Assembly: GCA_029931535.1 (NCBI GenBank)
Contig: JAQPZY010001415.1
Location: 2,570,501 to 2,634,500 of the forward strand
Direction: 5' to 3'
DNA from: Margaritifera margaritifera
Taxonomy: Eukaryota; Mollusca; Bivalvia; Unionida; Margaritiferidae
DNA: 64,000 nucleotides
Shown: positions 1 through 12,858 of the stretch, in pieces
Layout: each line of letters starts with the position of its first letter
Position numbering within the stretch: the stretch's first letter is position 1
Program-made: the position numbers and the translations under genes
Notes under the pieces: model-generated
Seen by the model: the letters and a program-made list of their open reading frames with translations, nothing else
Told to the model about the DNA's origin: nothing
Databases searched by the model: none

Positions 1-513
1 AAACTGTTAACCACGACGATAATGTATATGACCATGACAGAAATTCATCATCATCATCAGCTGTATCAAGTTTGGTGAAATGTTTTATTTGAGCCTAGGC
101 TTGGTATGCAAACCATGACCTGTTTTGTGAAACTCAGGCAACATAGAACCAAAAGCTGTAAACAAGAGAAACATATTGTTTTGCTGAACTCTGTTGTTCA
201 GATAATATGTTAGTTACTACACACTTTGTTCTGCTAGACTGCCTCCTACTTATGATAACTTAAGATGTGGTATTGATAAATGCACATGTTCGGACGCGCA
301 TAATGGGAAAAATTTCCAATATTGATGCATTAGTATAGCCCGACAAGAGTAATTAGGAGCAAAGGTCTCACAATTTTGAAGATGTGGATTTTTTTCCTAT
401 GTAAACACTTGCCTTGTTAGATGCAGGTGTACATGCCTAACAATTGTATATTGTCAACCGGGCTTGTTAGATACAAGAACAGTCATAACCTGTTAATTTT
501 TACTAAAGACAAA

Positions 514-516
514 AAG

Positions 517-540
<24 letters not shown>
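514..540. repeat. (GT)n microsatellite, short allele
   Basis: A run of GT of about 24 bp. The matching position in segment C (37,482-37,609) has grown to about 128 bp of interrupted GT/GGT. Confidence 0.9.
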
Positions 541-547
<7 letters not shown>

Positions 548-2569
548 GTGAATCAAGTAGTATAAACATTGAGCTACTTCATGAAAAATTACAAAGAAGT
601 GTTTGATGTCAATGAGTTAATCATCTTGTGCAGAACTTCCATTATGTGATGGGATTCAAGGGAAAATTGCATGTACATCAGTACTGTCTTTGTTCCAGGT
701 CTTGAGGAGACCTTCCTTTGATCTATGGCTTTTCCCATGGGACGTACTTCATTTTAATTTAGAAAAGCAGACAGTGAGAATGTTGACCATTTTATACTCT
801 GGGTCCTTGATATGTATCAAACTTATGACATTACATAAACCATTTATTGCAACTATAATTGATGTATAATAGGGGTGTGGTGGAGTCAGTTGATCGGAGC
901 AATATCTACTCTCCAAATGGCCACATGCATACTTTGTAAGGGTCTAGAAAACTGTTTATGTTGGCCAGACCAGGTGCCAGTTGTAGGATGACAAACTACG
1001 AACAGGTGGCTAAAAGAACGGACAGACTTTCCTAAACAACTGATATACATTTGTCAGGGTAAAAACAGGTATGGTGTCTATCAGTCACAAAGCATGTCAT
1101 TGCTTTCATTAATATGTTTGACGGATTTTGTCGGCTAAATAAGCGAATGGTTTAGATGCCCAGTAACGTTTTACTTTTACTCTGCCTAAATTTTCGGCAA
1201 TGTTTAAAAAATAAAAGGTCCAGTTAAGGGGTACTTTTTAGAAGTCTAGCGTTTGTTTAGAAAAGCTTGTTATTGCTGCTCCTTCCAAAGCTGCTGAAGA
1301 AATTTATGAACCTTTGTATGCTAAATAAGCGGATATAAATACACAGACTGTTTTCTTCTAGCACTATTGTTTGAAATATATATATAATTAAAAATATGAA
1401 AAGTATTATATTTTGAGATGACCGGTTTTAGAAAGAGCTTGTCATCAATTCGTCATAGCTGCTTAAGGAATTTTCTTCAACTTAACATACTAAATAAACG
1501 GCTGATTATGTGCTAAAAGCCTTTAATTTTAAGACAGTGTTAGGGGCATATTGTGTTACTCTTGTCCATACAGTCGTCAGTCCATCACACCTCGGTTAGG
1601 ATTTGTGTTAGGTTAGTTTTCACGCACTTTGGAAGGGAATCTGCGTTTCATCAACACGTGTGCTTAACCCTTGCTCATTATTTTTGGTAAATTTCTTCAA
1701 AGCGTAAAACAAGAATGGATATTTTGAGGATTCAAGTCTTTGGTGGCACTTCTTTTATAATTTATGAATGTTCGTAGGTTTAATCAGTAGTTGTTTTCAC
1801 GTTCCCGTGGCTCTAAAAATTAAGGAATATTTCAAGGAATAGATTGCCGAATGGAATATTATCATTATTTCTTCAAGACTTTATGGAAGGCCCTTATGTG
1901 ATTTTATGTGAGTGTATCATATTAATGTGCAATTAGGGACAATTAAAAAGCCAGTAACGCAACGATATAATATTTGTAGATGCATCTGCATAGTTTTATT
2001 TGCAATTGCAACAGTGCAGAAATTCAGATTTGATGTAATTTCCTCAGTCTTGCTTTAGATAAATTACATAATCCGTGAGCATGGTATCAAAAAAGACATG
2101 TCATATGCAACGCTAATATATATTTAAAAAAGCGAAAACAAAACAAAAACAAAACGAAAACATCTTGACTTTTTTATGTTTGCCCCAAGAATCTTTTCGG
2201 CACGATTACGCACAGAAACAGTATAACCAACATATGGAACTGTAAACTGGTAGGCACGTTTATCTGCATATGTAACTGACCAGGTAATATATTTGCACTA
2301 TTTGGTTGATTTTTATATAGCTTTTATTATCTATATTCTTGTTTGCAATCTTTGAAGCGACGTTTCTTAAGTAATACCTCATTACTGCAGACATTTGTTT
2401 TGTTTCAGATAATCCTGATTTTCATTTAAAAAATATTATAAAATTGTCTATCGGATGTTGAATCGTATATTTTCCGACATTTATTTACTCCTTGATTTAT
2501 TTTGTTTAATTATTATTTTTAATATCTGAGGAGAAAGGTTAAGGAAACTGTACACTTTTGCAATTTCAG

Positions 2570-2766
2570 AGATTGGAGAGAAGAATGGGGATTTGAAGAA
2601 TGATACATTATGTAGAGTACCAATTCCAAAATATGCTACTACACTTCACTGGAACTACTGGAGAATCCACTGGAAGTAAATTCCATCAACGAATCGAAAA
2701 TCAACCCAGAATTCATGAACATTCTAAATATTGTAACCAAAAGAACTCCAAATATGTTTGACCTGT
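2570..2766 (+). pseudogene. Degenerate exon of an unrecognised protein
   Basis: An AG acceptor at 2,568-2,569 and a GTAAGT donor near 2,767 bracket about 197 bp of coding-like sequence. It reads in one frame through CRVPIPKYATTLHW, then in another through NPEFMNILNIVTKRTPNMFD, so one frameshift near 2,660 is needed. Homologous sequence at 24,650-24,830 and 39,375-39,540 keeps the same protein-like pattern (KLMNILNI) but carries other stops. Conservation of amino-acid pattern across copies suggests a once-coding exon. I do not recognise the family. Confidence 0.4.
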
Positions 2767-3367
2767 AAGTCATAGATGTTTCAGCTCTCCTGGTCAGACG
2801 CTATTGTTTAAAATTTCCACCAGTGCAGACTGTACTGTAATCTCCTTTTCTCACTTCCTTGAATGGAACTATTTCAAATTAGTTGGAGCAAATTAATTTT
2901 CATTTTATTTCAGAGACTAGACATACCCTTCATCCCCTTACAGGACAAAAATGTGTTTTATTTACTATCAATTGTATATCCAACTGAATACTACTGCAAT
3001 GCTTTATTTACACCATTGGAAGGAAATATAGCTATCGCTCTTTATTTCTGTATGTTTGTCGGTTGTTTCTTAATCTGCCATTCTGTCCTTAATTATTTTT
3101 ATTTCCGGAGCATAAGTCTCAAACCGTTGGAGGTATCTCTATAAAACTTGGTACATGTATTAAACTAGCGGTACATGTGTAACGTTTCTTATTGACAGTT
3201 CTTAAGTTTCACTGCTTTTCTGCTTTGTCTTTTTTTGTGCATCACACCATTCTTGTCCAAACTATCTTTTCCAGGGTAAAACTCTAAAATGACGGAAATC
3301 TTCAATTTTCATGCAGTGACTAACTGATTGGTCAGTTAATTAATTAAATGATTCGTTCATCAATTTA

Positions 3368-3371
<4 letters not shown>

Positions 3372-3420
<49 letters not shown>
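3372..3420. repeat. (AT)n microsatellite
   Basis: About 49 bp of alternating AT, absent at the equivalent site in segment C (about 40,500). Confidence 0.95.
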
Positions 3421-3432
<12 letters not shown>

Positions 3433-3747
3433 ATTATTGATTCATTCATTCTTTGTCCATTCATTGATTCATTTATTAATGTGATCTATTTATATATACC
3501 TCGAAAAACAAATGTTTATCTCAACATTTGCTCTAATTTTCTAGCCAAGGATGCGATGCTTCCTTGGTTTGTGGATATGTTTATAATTCAAATCTAACAA
3601 ACCGAATATAAGAATAAAATAATTTTAACATGCTGAAAATATCTCTTAATTTCGACACTGACCAATAAAGCATTTTGATTTTGTCTTGATATTTTTGGTA
3701 CGCATGCGTGTAAATATGGATATGTCCCTATCATCTGCATGTTCTTA

Positions 3748-3804
3748 ATGGCAGCCGTATAATTTGTGTTTGATTTAAACGGAAGCTTTTTAGATGAATC
3801 GGAC
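3748..3804 (+). pseudogene. HAD-hydrolase-like first exon, copy A (stop codon)
   Basis: Begins ATG GCA GCC GTA TAA and continues in frame as FVFDLNGSFLDESD up to a perfect GTAAGT donor at 3,805. FDLxGxxLDE is the motif I pattern of haloacid dehalogenase-like phosphatases (normally FDLDGTLLD), where the first Asp is the nucleophile. Here the second Asp is Asn and a TAA sits at codon 5, so this copy cannot start a functional protein from this ATG. No following exon was recognised. Copies are at 25,772 (open), 40,853 (start lost) and 26,694 on - (donor lost). Confidence 0.5.
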
Positions 3805-5699
3805 GTAAGTATTGTACAGGTTCGTGATTCATCATTGATCTCTAAACCTTGGTAATTTTATAATACACTGATATACGATGTGAATAATGCAAGGATAAAG
3901 TACCGAAGCTACTCAGGATTTATCGTTGACGTTTAATGTTAACACCTAATATAATGTGCATGTAGAAGCCAAAGAGGAACTTACTTGTTTGTGTATACAT
4001 ACACAAAGTATCACGCATGAATCGCTGGCAGACCAGGGTCGCCACCGTTAGTTATATCAATCATTTCAAAAAAAGTGCGGAAGGCATCATCTGCTGCCAA
4101 ATGTGTGATGGCATATCATGGTTAAATCTGTTTCACTGTTGCATGTGCGTTATACAAGGGTAAGTAACAGATATTAAAATAAAGAATAGGTTCATTTTCT
4201 AACTTAGAATCATACGCCATCTCCGATATTTAGATAGATAATGTTTTATAAAACTTTAATTCCTTTCATACCGGTATATGTTAAGAATAGCGAGTTTATG
4301 TTTTAACAATATTGAACACAGTCTTTTACCATTCAAAATTAATTTAATAGAAGTTTAAATTTAACTTTAAAAAATAATAAATGTGATGTCTTTGGATAAA
4401 TGAATGAGAACATATCAGTTTGAATAGACTCTTAGATAGCATAGCATTTAACATGCGTCTAGTGCCATATGAATAATGTGAATCTGGTATAATGCTGCGA
4501 TTTGAAGAAACTTAAGTTGTATTTAAAAACCATATCAATTTAAATATTCAGGGTTGTTAAAATTATCTAGATAACTATCTGAATGTGTAGCAACAGATTC
4601 AACATCTTTCAGCTTAAAGATTACAAGAAAATTACCTTGAATTTGTAGTATTTGAGATCATTTAAGCAATAACATTGTTTATCTTTTTTATGACGTTATC
4701 AGAACTCATTGAAATTAATTTGATTGATCAAAGTTATCTCCCCTAACTTTTGCAAGATTAAATATCTGGTGAAGTTATTAACTGATGTTGATGGAAGTTT
4801 CACTGTCATTTTTGTTATAATGTCCCCTTAGAAATTTCGATATTCATAGGGTACATTACCTGCCTTCTTTAAATGTATGTCTTGACATTGCTGCTGATTT
4901 GGAGGGCGGGGGAGGGTTACATTTTTAAATTTTTAATTTACATCGGTGTATAGGCAGCAAACAATGAGATACGCGTTTTACAGCTTAGCTCAGCTATATC
5001 CAGTGCGAAAGGGAAACAGTTATAGCGCGTAAATACAGTGTATTGGTTTTGAAAACGTTTGACAAATTGGACAAATATTTTTTCATAAATTATTTTCTCT
5101 CTGTGAAGGTGGAAAGAGACGTGTATTTGTTAATAATTGAACCGTTATACCAGACATTCTTTTGCTACTAATTTACAACTTTAAAAAGAAGAGATAAACA
5201 TTTTCACAAATCAATCAATTGCTCGGTTTATATCTTTTTCGTTAGTCTCTGTTAAACCTTAGTAGACTGATTACTTTTTCATAAAGGTTATTACATTCAG
5301 AAGCAATCTGGAAAATTAAACCTAAGTTACTTCGCTTTGTTTATAAACGTCCTTTAAGGCTTTCCCTCTCGTGTAAAAAAAGTATGGATAGATGATGCCT
5401 CACCTAGACTGGGTTATATTTTCTGTCTTTTAAATTCAACGGGGAAAACAAAGACTAATCACTCATTTTAAAAATGTCACATAAAGCATAATACACTGAT
5501 ACGTGCAGATAAGAGTATTCAGATTTTTGCTATATCGTTCCATTATTCTAATACAGTGGGTTTGATATCTGCATTGCCTGTGGTTAGTTCAATTTGTTAA
5601 AGTTTGTTGAAATATCATTAAATGCCAACATATTTACATAAACTTTGTTTTCCATGTTGAACGCAATACATACAGAGATGCATATATACACATACATGC

Positions 5700-5701
<2 letters not shown>

Positions 5702-5757
<56 letters not shown>
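5702..5757. repeat. (AT)n microsatellite
   Basis: About 56 bp of alternating AT followed by GATA-like units to about 5,830. It lies at the right edge of homology with segment C. Confidence 0.95.
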
Positions 5758-5765
<8 letters not shown>

Positions 5766-5830
5766 AAATAGACAGATAGATAGTCAGATAGATAGAGAGA
5801 CATACAGACAAATAGATAGATAGATATACA

Positions 5831-6601
<771 letters not shown>

Positions 6602-7106
6602 GTTAATGTGTATAAGGTTAAATCTAAGTTGATAGTACGTTAGCTTTTTCTATAACGATATTAACTAATAATAATTATTTAGCTTATTCTTTTACGGTAT
6701 TGAATAAGTCTCGTAAAAGTCAAAGGTATAAGAATGACTTGCACACCGTCGAGCAGTTTCAGGCGGGGTTCTGAGCATTTTCAGTGATATTGAAACTTGA
6801 TAAATCTAACGTGTCAACAAATCAATCGAATGTAAGGTATATGCAGCAAGAAGGTTTAGGAAACTACACAGAAAGTGCAGAGGAGCTTCCGTTACCCGGA
6901 AACTTGTCTGAAATCAAATTTGCACAATATCCGTCTAGTTTCCGTTTCGTTTTTGAACCGGATTTCTCATGCATTGATTGAATAATTAATCCCATAATTT
7001 ATTTATTAAGTTAAACAAATTTATTCATTTATTAATGTTTCACAACTGACAGGCTTATTTCAAACTGTTGACTACTTTCTGGCACGGATCCTTTTTTGAC
7101 TTGCAC

Positions 7107-7201
7107 TTACAACTCCGTCCGTCGTTTTCCTGATTGCGCCCGCCAACTAATCCATTCATTGTACATGGTCTCAAATTCAGACTGGGTGATGCTCCCATCG
7201 A
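7107..7201 (-). CDS. EF-hand protein, exon C (third visible exon)
   Basis: On the - strand an AG acceptor at 7,203-7,202 is followed by an exon reading [16 protein letters not shown], then [12 protein letters not shown]. Joined to exon B (phase 1, split Leu codon) it gives [14 protein letters not shown]. That is a canonical EF-hand loop with D at positions 1, 3 and 5, G at 6 and E at 12. Two ends are possible: an in-frame TAA at 7,109-7,107, or a perfect GTAAGT donor starting at 7,110, one base earlier in the codon. The stop is used here and a further 3' exon cannot be excluded. The acceptor's upstream sequence is almost entirely (AT)n. The corresponding exon in copy 2 (60.5 kb) has lost the loop. 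Confidence 0.75.
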
Positions 7202-7302
<101 letters not shown>

Positions 7303-7503
7303 GGATTGATAGATAAGTAAAGATATAACTCAAAGAATTATTGACTTTAGAATAAAGTAAAAATAGAACACTGGATACAACAATAACAACAAAAAAAACG
7401 AATGATATATTTCGTTAAGAACATTTTAACTTGATATCGATTGAGCTCTTTTTGTCGCTTCTACATCCAGTGAACATCCTACATACGTGACTTATTTGAT
7501 TAT

Positions 7504-7507
<4 letters not shown>

Positions 7508-7582
<75 letters not shown>
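7508..7582. repeat. (AT)n microsatellite
   Basis: About 75 bp of alternating AT in the intron between EF-hand exons B and C. Confidence 0.95.
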
Positions 7583-7586
<4 letters not shown>

Positions 7587-7745
7587 CCCTACTGAGAAAA
7601 AGAAAAAAAATCAAATAAATCAATTCAGGCTATATCTCTAATAAAATATTAGCTGTTTGTTAGTGTGTGCACCGATGTACATTGAGGGAGAGAGATAGAC
7701 AGAGACAGAGATAGAACAGAAACATAAATTGCCTTTTGCACTTAC

Positions 7746-7895
7746 GATCGGAATCAAGCACCTCAAACGATTCCTCTATATCGCTTTCGCCTTCAAGATC
7801 AAACAAATCGAACAAAAATTCTTCAAGGGAACTGGATCCGACCTGTAACTTCTTAATAGCGACTCTGGCCTCCTCCCCAGAAAAAACCCCGTCCT
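7746..7895 (-). CDS. EF-hand protein, exon B
   Basis: A 150-bp - strand exon with AG acceptor at 7,897-7,896 and GTAAGT donor at 7,745-7,740. It joins exon A in phase 1: the final A of exon A plus the first AG gives Lys. This rebuilds the loop DHNKDGVFSGEE, a textbook EF-hand (D1, N3, D5, G6, E12). The exon continues EARVAIKKLQVG and ends FEVLDSD, which supplies the first half of the next loop completed by exon C. So this exon ends one Ca-binding loop and starts another. The protein is likely a small calcium-binding protein; location and partners are unknown because the N-terminal exon was not found. A 150-bp homologue with the same phases is at 61,046-61,195. Confidence 0.85.
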
Positions 7896-8245
7896 CTAAG
7901 AATGAAAAATATATTTTTTGTTTCTCTCAGTTACAAACGGACGAATTGCTTAGGCAAAGAAAGTGCTTCTTCCGTTGGCTGATTGGTATATTTCATATTT
8001 GTAGGTTGTTTACGGATTTATTGTTTTCTTCATAACTTTGATATTATTGCGAAATTGTACATGACTTAATACTTGATTTAACTGTAAGGTCGAACTCACC
8101 AGACTAAAGTCAGTAACTATTTTATATAGATAAATAAATAAAGAACAAGATATAACTTTAGAGACAGTTTCATTCATCATTTACTAGTTACAGACGAAGG
8201 TTGTTTTTATATCATCAGGCAAAAGGCAAAGTTTTTATTAATATC

Positions 8246-8956
8246 GTTACTTTAGCGGTGTCACGTATAACCTAGTTCTGATTGGTTCGGAGAAGGTTGT
8301 TTTCTAGAAGGATTAAATTGTTATTAAGTCGCAATCACAGAGAATGATTCATTTTGTTGACCAGAAATTAGAGTTTAAGATCACAATTCTGATGTGTTTA
8401 TTTGAGGCGTTGAATAATTGGGTTTTTATTTGATTTGCGAGGTCAGAGACTATAAATAAGAAATAATCGCAGCGTTCGTCATTCTCTCATAGTTCGTCAG
8501 CCTGAGAGGTCATAAACGAGATTGGTTCATTTTGTGTGATTATTCTGCTTCGGAAATTATTATACAGTACATTATGGATTTAGTACTTATATTTCAAATT
8601 TAAGTATTATTAAGCTCCGTTGAAATTAGCGTAAAAATTTCTAGAACTTGTGTGATATTCCACATTCACAAGGATTACTTGGAATTAATAATATTTGGAT
8701 ATAAGTGATTCTTGTAGACACATCAACACTTTAGTGGTTTCATTCATAATATCTCCATTCGGAATATTTGGATTAACTTCCGGATCAGTGAACCTTAGAA
8801 CAATTTAGGACTTTTAAGGATATTATATACTGTAATTCTTTCACCTTGATTGATATTTGAAATATTTTAATATTTTAGGAAATTAAATATTTGTATTTTA
8901 AATCTTTAAAGGTTGTTTGAGTCTTTTATTTTGTTACATTACCCCTAGTCGTAACA
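8246..8956 (+). mobile_element. 5'-truncated solo LTR
   Basis: Matches the complete LTR at 29,636-30,572 from its internal GGTGTCAC block to the shared 3' end ACCCCTAGTCGTAACA. It includes the TATA-like CTATAAATA at about 8,449, followed by the conserved GTCAGCCTGAG. The first 300 bp of the full LTR are missing. No internal retroelement genes adjoin it. Confidence 0.7.
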
Positions 8957-9429
8957 CTTTTGTCTGGTAATGCGCACATTCAATTAGTGTTGCATGTTAT
9001 TATGATTCAGGAAATTATATATTTACATCTTAGTACATGCATGATCATATTCAGATCTTTTCACAAAAATTGTCGGCTTGTGTGAGTTGCTATTCATTTG
9101 TTTCTTGATTTTGATTTGGGTCCTTATCAGAATAAGATAGAGACATGTATTTAATTCGATCGTTTGTCCTTGATACAGGCAGTTAGTTTTGTATGCTGAT
9201 TTTAGATCAAGATTTACTATCTATGGACAGTTAAATAAGAATATTTTCACAAAACTGTAGTTGTTTAGCCAGTAGTAAGGATAGGAGGTATGGCTTTTCA
9301 CTATGTTAGGAAAAATACAATATACAAGATATTCATGTAACTGAATAACAAGAGTTATATGTTAAAGCTTAATGGGGATTATATGCCATTTTCAGTTTAT
9401 ATACAAATACTCAATGGGGGAATGGGGGG

Positions 9430-9753
9430 TTGGCAATTTTATTCAACAATAATTCTGATTATAAAATACATCGATACAAAGGAGATGAAATGGGGAATTT
9501 CTTAATAGTTGATCTGATAGTTCAAGGGAAGAGTGTTACATTAAATAACATTTATGGGTCAAAAAAGGATAAGCCACAATTTTATGAAAGTTTGAAGAAA
9601 AATATAAGAGATGTTCATAATTATTTTATAGTTTGGAGTGGTGATTATAACTTGATATTGGAGATGGAAAATTATCAAAACATAAATAATCCAAATGCTC
9701 GGAGAAAAGTGATAGCTATGATGGAAAATTTAGAGTTATTAGATATTTGGTAG
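9430..9753 (+). pseudogene. LINE endonuclease domain fragment
   Basis: An open stretch of about 107 codons with NNIYGSKKD and, further on, FIVWSGDYNLIL. The latter corresponds to the conserved GDWN/GDFN block of APE-type LINE endonucleases, here with Trp changed to Tyr. The stretch ends LELLDIW followed by TAG, where active elements continue. The same block in copy 2 (62,600-62,780) has FIVRCGDWNLILD, so the residue change is specific to copy 1. Confidence 0.7.
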
Positions 9754-10630
9754 ATTTTAAGTTAAAATAAAAAAGTGTTTAAATGGAATTGTAAAAATCT
9801 TCTACAACATGGTTGTTTGTATTTTTTTTTATTTCAAGCGAGATATGTGGTTACTTTCTACGTAGTTATATTGTGCCATCTTATAGATCAGATCATTCTG
9901 GAAAAATTTTAAAAAAGAAAAAAATTGAAGTGAATATTGTATGGAGGGACTATTGGAAGATATATAACTCTTTTTGAAGGAGGAATAATATATTAAAATA
10001 GTAAATGATACAATATATGAAGTAGAGAAAACATATACCACTGAAATAGGTGACATTGATGCCAAAGACATTAAACCTTAGAATCATAAGTTCAGTACAT
10101 CCAATCAACTATTTTAAGAGACTTTATTACTTTAACTAGAGGAAACACTGTAATAAAATATGCTTCATATAAGAAAAGAAAGGAAAGTTCTGAAGAAAAC
10201 AAATTTGAAAAAGACATTGAATATTTGCAAAATGAAATATATCAAGATGACAATAGCATAAGGCTTAGAAAATTGAAAAAGAACAATTGCAATCAATGAG
10301 AAACAAGAAAATACAAGAGGTGATTCTAAGGTCAAAGAAAGATGCTTAGATATGGAAGAAAACTCAACAAAATACTTCTTTAATTTAGAAAATAGAAATT
10401 ATACTATTAAAGTCGTGTCAGTATCGATATACCAATTTGGAACTGAATATTTATATACATAGAATAACAAAAAATTGTTATAATGAGTTATATAATGCAA
10501 CTAGTGTTTCGGAGGAGAGAGGACCTGACGATGAATTATGTCCAAAAGAATGTAAGATTACTAATACTATGTCACAAAGTTTTGAATGTGAATTTACTTT
10601 TCAAGAATTAGCAAAGGTAGTTAAAGATAT

Positions 10631-11651
10631 GCATAATGCCAAAGTCCATAACGATAAAAGTCCATAATGATAAAAGTGCATAATGCTAAAGTGCATAGAA
10701 ATAAAAGTGCATAATGATAAAAGTGCATAATGATAAAGTGCATAATGATAAAAGTGCATAATGATAAAAGTGCATAATGCTCAAGTCCATAATGATAAAA
10801 GTGCATAATGCTAAAGTCCATAATGATAAAAGTCCATGATTATAAAAGTACATGATGATAAAAGAGCATAATAATAAAAGTGCATAATGATAAAAGTGCA
10901 TAATGATAAAAGTGGATAATGCTAAAGTCCATAATGCTAAAGTCCATAATGATAAAAGTGCATAATGATAAAGTCCATAGTGATAAAAGTGCAATTGATA
11001 AAGTCCATAGTGATAAAAGTGCATAATGCTAAAGCCAATAATGATAAAGTCCATAATGATAAAAGTGCATAATGCTAAAGTGCATAATGATTGAAGTCGA
11101 TAATGAGAAAAGTGCATAATGATAAAAGTGCATAATAATAAAAGTGCATAATGCTAAAATCCATAACGATAAAGTCCATAATGATAAAAGTTCATAATGA
11201 TAAAAGTTCATAATTATAAAAGTGCATAATGATAACAGTGCATAATGATTAAAGTGCATAATGATTAAAGTGCATAATGATAAAAGTGCATAATGATAAA
11301 AGTACATAATGAAAAAAGTGCATAATCCTAAAGTCCATAATGATAAAAGTGAACAATGCTAAGTCCATAATGATAATTCTGCATAATGCTAAAGTCAATA
11401 ATATATGATAAAAGTGCATAATGCTAAGCCCATAATGCTATATGTCCATAATTATACAAGTGCATAATGCTAAAGCCCATAATGCTAAAAGTCCATAATG
11501 GTAAAAGTCCAAAATGATTAAAGTGCATAATGCTAAAGGCCATAATGCTAAAAATCAATAATGATAAAAGTCCATAATGATAAAAGTCCATAATGCTAAA
11601 GCCCATAATGCTAAAACGTCCATAATGCAAAAAGTCCATAATGATAAAAGT
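10631..11651 (+). repeat. 15-16 bp minisatellite inside the LINE reverse transcriptase
   Basis: About 1,020 bp of head-to-tail units of two related forms, ATAATGATAAAAGTGC (16) and ATAATGCTAAAGTCC (15), or roughly 65 units by length. The array starts in LINE codons AAAGATATGCATAATG. It ends at AAAGTCTTATGAATTTAC, which corresponds to the continuous copy-2 sequence at 63,408-63,446. The repeat unit equals the LINE's own GCATAATGATAAAAGTCC. Long - strand reading frames here (HYALLSLCTFIIM repeats) are by-products of the unit. Confidence 0.95.
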
Positions 11652-11865
11652 CTTATGAATTTACCCTTTATTTCTTATTGTTTAAAAATATGTGGCTAGT
11701 TATATTGAATCAGTACATTTTGCATATACATCAGCTTCATCCCCAAGTGCTCAAAAACAAGGTGTCATAACATATCATAACATGCATACATAAAGAAAAA
11801 AATTTTTTATAAAGAAATTGGCGACCAATATCATTATTGAATGTGTAATTTATAAAATGAATAAA

Positions 11866-12560
11866 GTGTTTTGGATGATGTAGTACAAGAAGACCAAAAG
11901 GGATTTATTTGTGGTAGATTTATTGGGTAAACTATTAGAATGATATATACTACTTTATTTGAAGGCAGAAAAGAAGAGACCCCTGGTCTAATTTTGTCCA
12001 TAGATTTTGAAAAGGCATTTAATACTAAAATGGGGATTTAATACTGAAATGAATAAAACTATTTTTTAAGGGAGTTAATTCATGTATATTGCAGAATTGA
12101 TATATGTCAGTTTTTTTTAATGTGAAACTAGGTTGTAGATAAGGAGATCCAACTTCTACATACATATTTATTTTGTCTGTTGAGGCTCTTGGGGAAAATT
12201 ATAAGAAACAATACAACAATTAAAGAAATAACTATTGATAATATTGAAAATCATTTAAGTCAATATGTTGATACTCGAATATGTTGTAGATGGTAGCGAA
12301 ATATCTCTTAGAGGTACATTAGATGTTTTTAATACAAATTAACACGGCTAAAATCAATGTAGAAAAGACTAGGGCCGTCTGGACTGGGGCATTATCGAAA
12401 TCAAAAGTAAGATTGTGTCATGAGTTTCATTTGTATTGGGGTCACGGACATTTTAACATTTTAGGCGTAATTTTGTCGAGTCTACTAAATGATTCATGAT
12501 TTAAATTCACCTGAGATAACGAAGAAGATAGAATCAAGTCCTAATAGTCGGTAAAGCTTC
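11866..12560 (+). pseudogene. LINE reverse-transcriptase fragment
   Basis: Codons read VLDDVVQEDQKGFI at about 11,868 and LSIDFEKAFN near 12,000, the conserved fingers and catalytic-Asp region of L1-like reverse transcriptases. Then come the GCR-GDP-like block (about 12,130), a YVD-like remnant of the YADD site (about 12,265), and a thumb segment with EKTRAVW (about 12,365). Several frameshifts and stops are needed, so it is inactive. It is collinear with 63,600-64,000. Confidence 0.75.
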
Positions 12561-12600
12561 AGATATTGCATCTTTTTCAGCTTGTAAAACAAAGTACCCA

Positions 12601-12858
12601 AAAGACTTCGATTTCATTAAGGTACCTGATATGTTACAAATATTATTTGCCTAGGAATTTACACACGCATTGACATACAAGCTTTCCTGTATCTAGCAAT
12701 TTTACACATTGTGTAACGTTTGTGATTTTATATGTATTTGTATGTATCAGTGAGTATGTCTCTTTTAGATGCAAAATGTTTCTTTACATCCTTATTGTAA
12801 AATATAAAATTAAAAACAAAAATTACAGGTAAGCGGGTGAAGATCGGAAAAAAGAGAT
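12601..12858. other. LINE 3' flank / spacer
   Basis: No coding or structured signal was seen. It may include the untranslated tail of the LINE. Confidence 0.4.

Larger units (their letters stand above)
1..5690 (+). repeat. Segmental duplication copy A (pairs with 36,966-42,265)
   Basis: This segment aligns almost end to end with segment C at 36,966-42,265. Both begin with the same GTTAACCA(C/T)GACGATAAT stretch and share landmarks such as TGTCGGCTAAAT (about 1,128 and 38,518) and TTCATACCGGTATATG-like sequence. They end in the shared block ATATCATTAAATGCCA (about 5,611 and 42,225). Scattered substitutions and microsatellite length differences separate them, so the duplication is old. Shorter copies lie at 23.1-26.0 kb (direct) and 26.2-27.3 kb (inverted). 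It holds one degenerate exon and one HAD-like first exon, annotated separately. The rest shows no supportable gene. Confidence 0.85.
9228..12600 (+). mobile_element. L1/Tx1-like LINE relic, copy 1
   Basis: Three blocks lie in order on +. An apurinic-type endonuclease (about 9,235-9,755, starting near SQNC) comes first. Next is a decayed ORF2 middle region with many stops (9,760-10,630), ending in the reverse-transcriptase entry motif MHN.K. The reverse transcriptase itself follows at about 11,650-12,560. Between the second and third blocks the sequence is replaced by about 1 kb of tandem repeat. The second copy at 62,390-64,000 lacks the array and shows the uninterrupted join. The L1/Tx1 assignment rests on the endonuclease style and the DQKGFI / SIDFEKA reverse-transcriptase blocks. 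Confidence 0.8.

Noticed and set aside
7736..8035. A + strand 99-codon frame over EF-hand exon B
   Set aside because: It is the antisense of a well-supported - strand exon with splice sites and EF-hand motifs.
10621..11639. Long - strand open frames rich in Phe-His-Tyr-Leu-Cys across the minisatellite
   Set aside because: They are translations of the 15-16 bp repeat unit, which happens to lack stops in some frames, and have no independent coding evidence.
10631..11651. CRISPR-like array
   Set aside because: Units are contiguous with no spacers, the host is eukaryotic, and the unit is explained by LINE codons.
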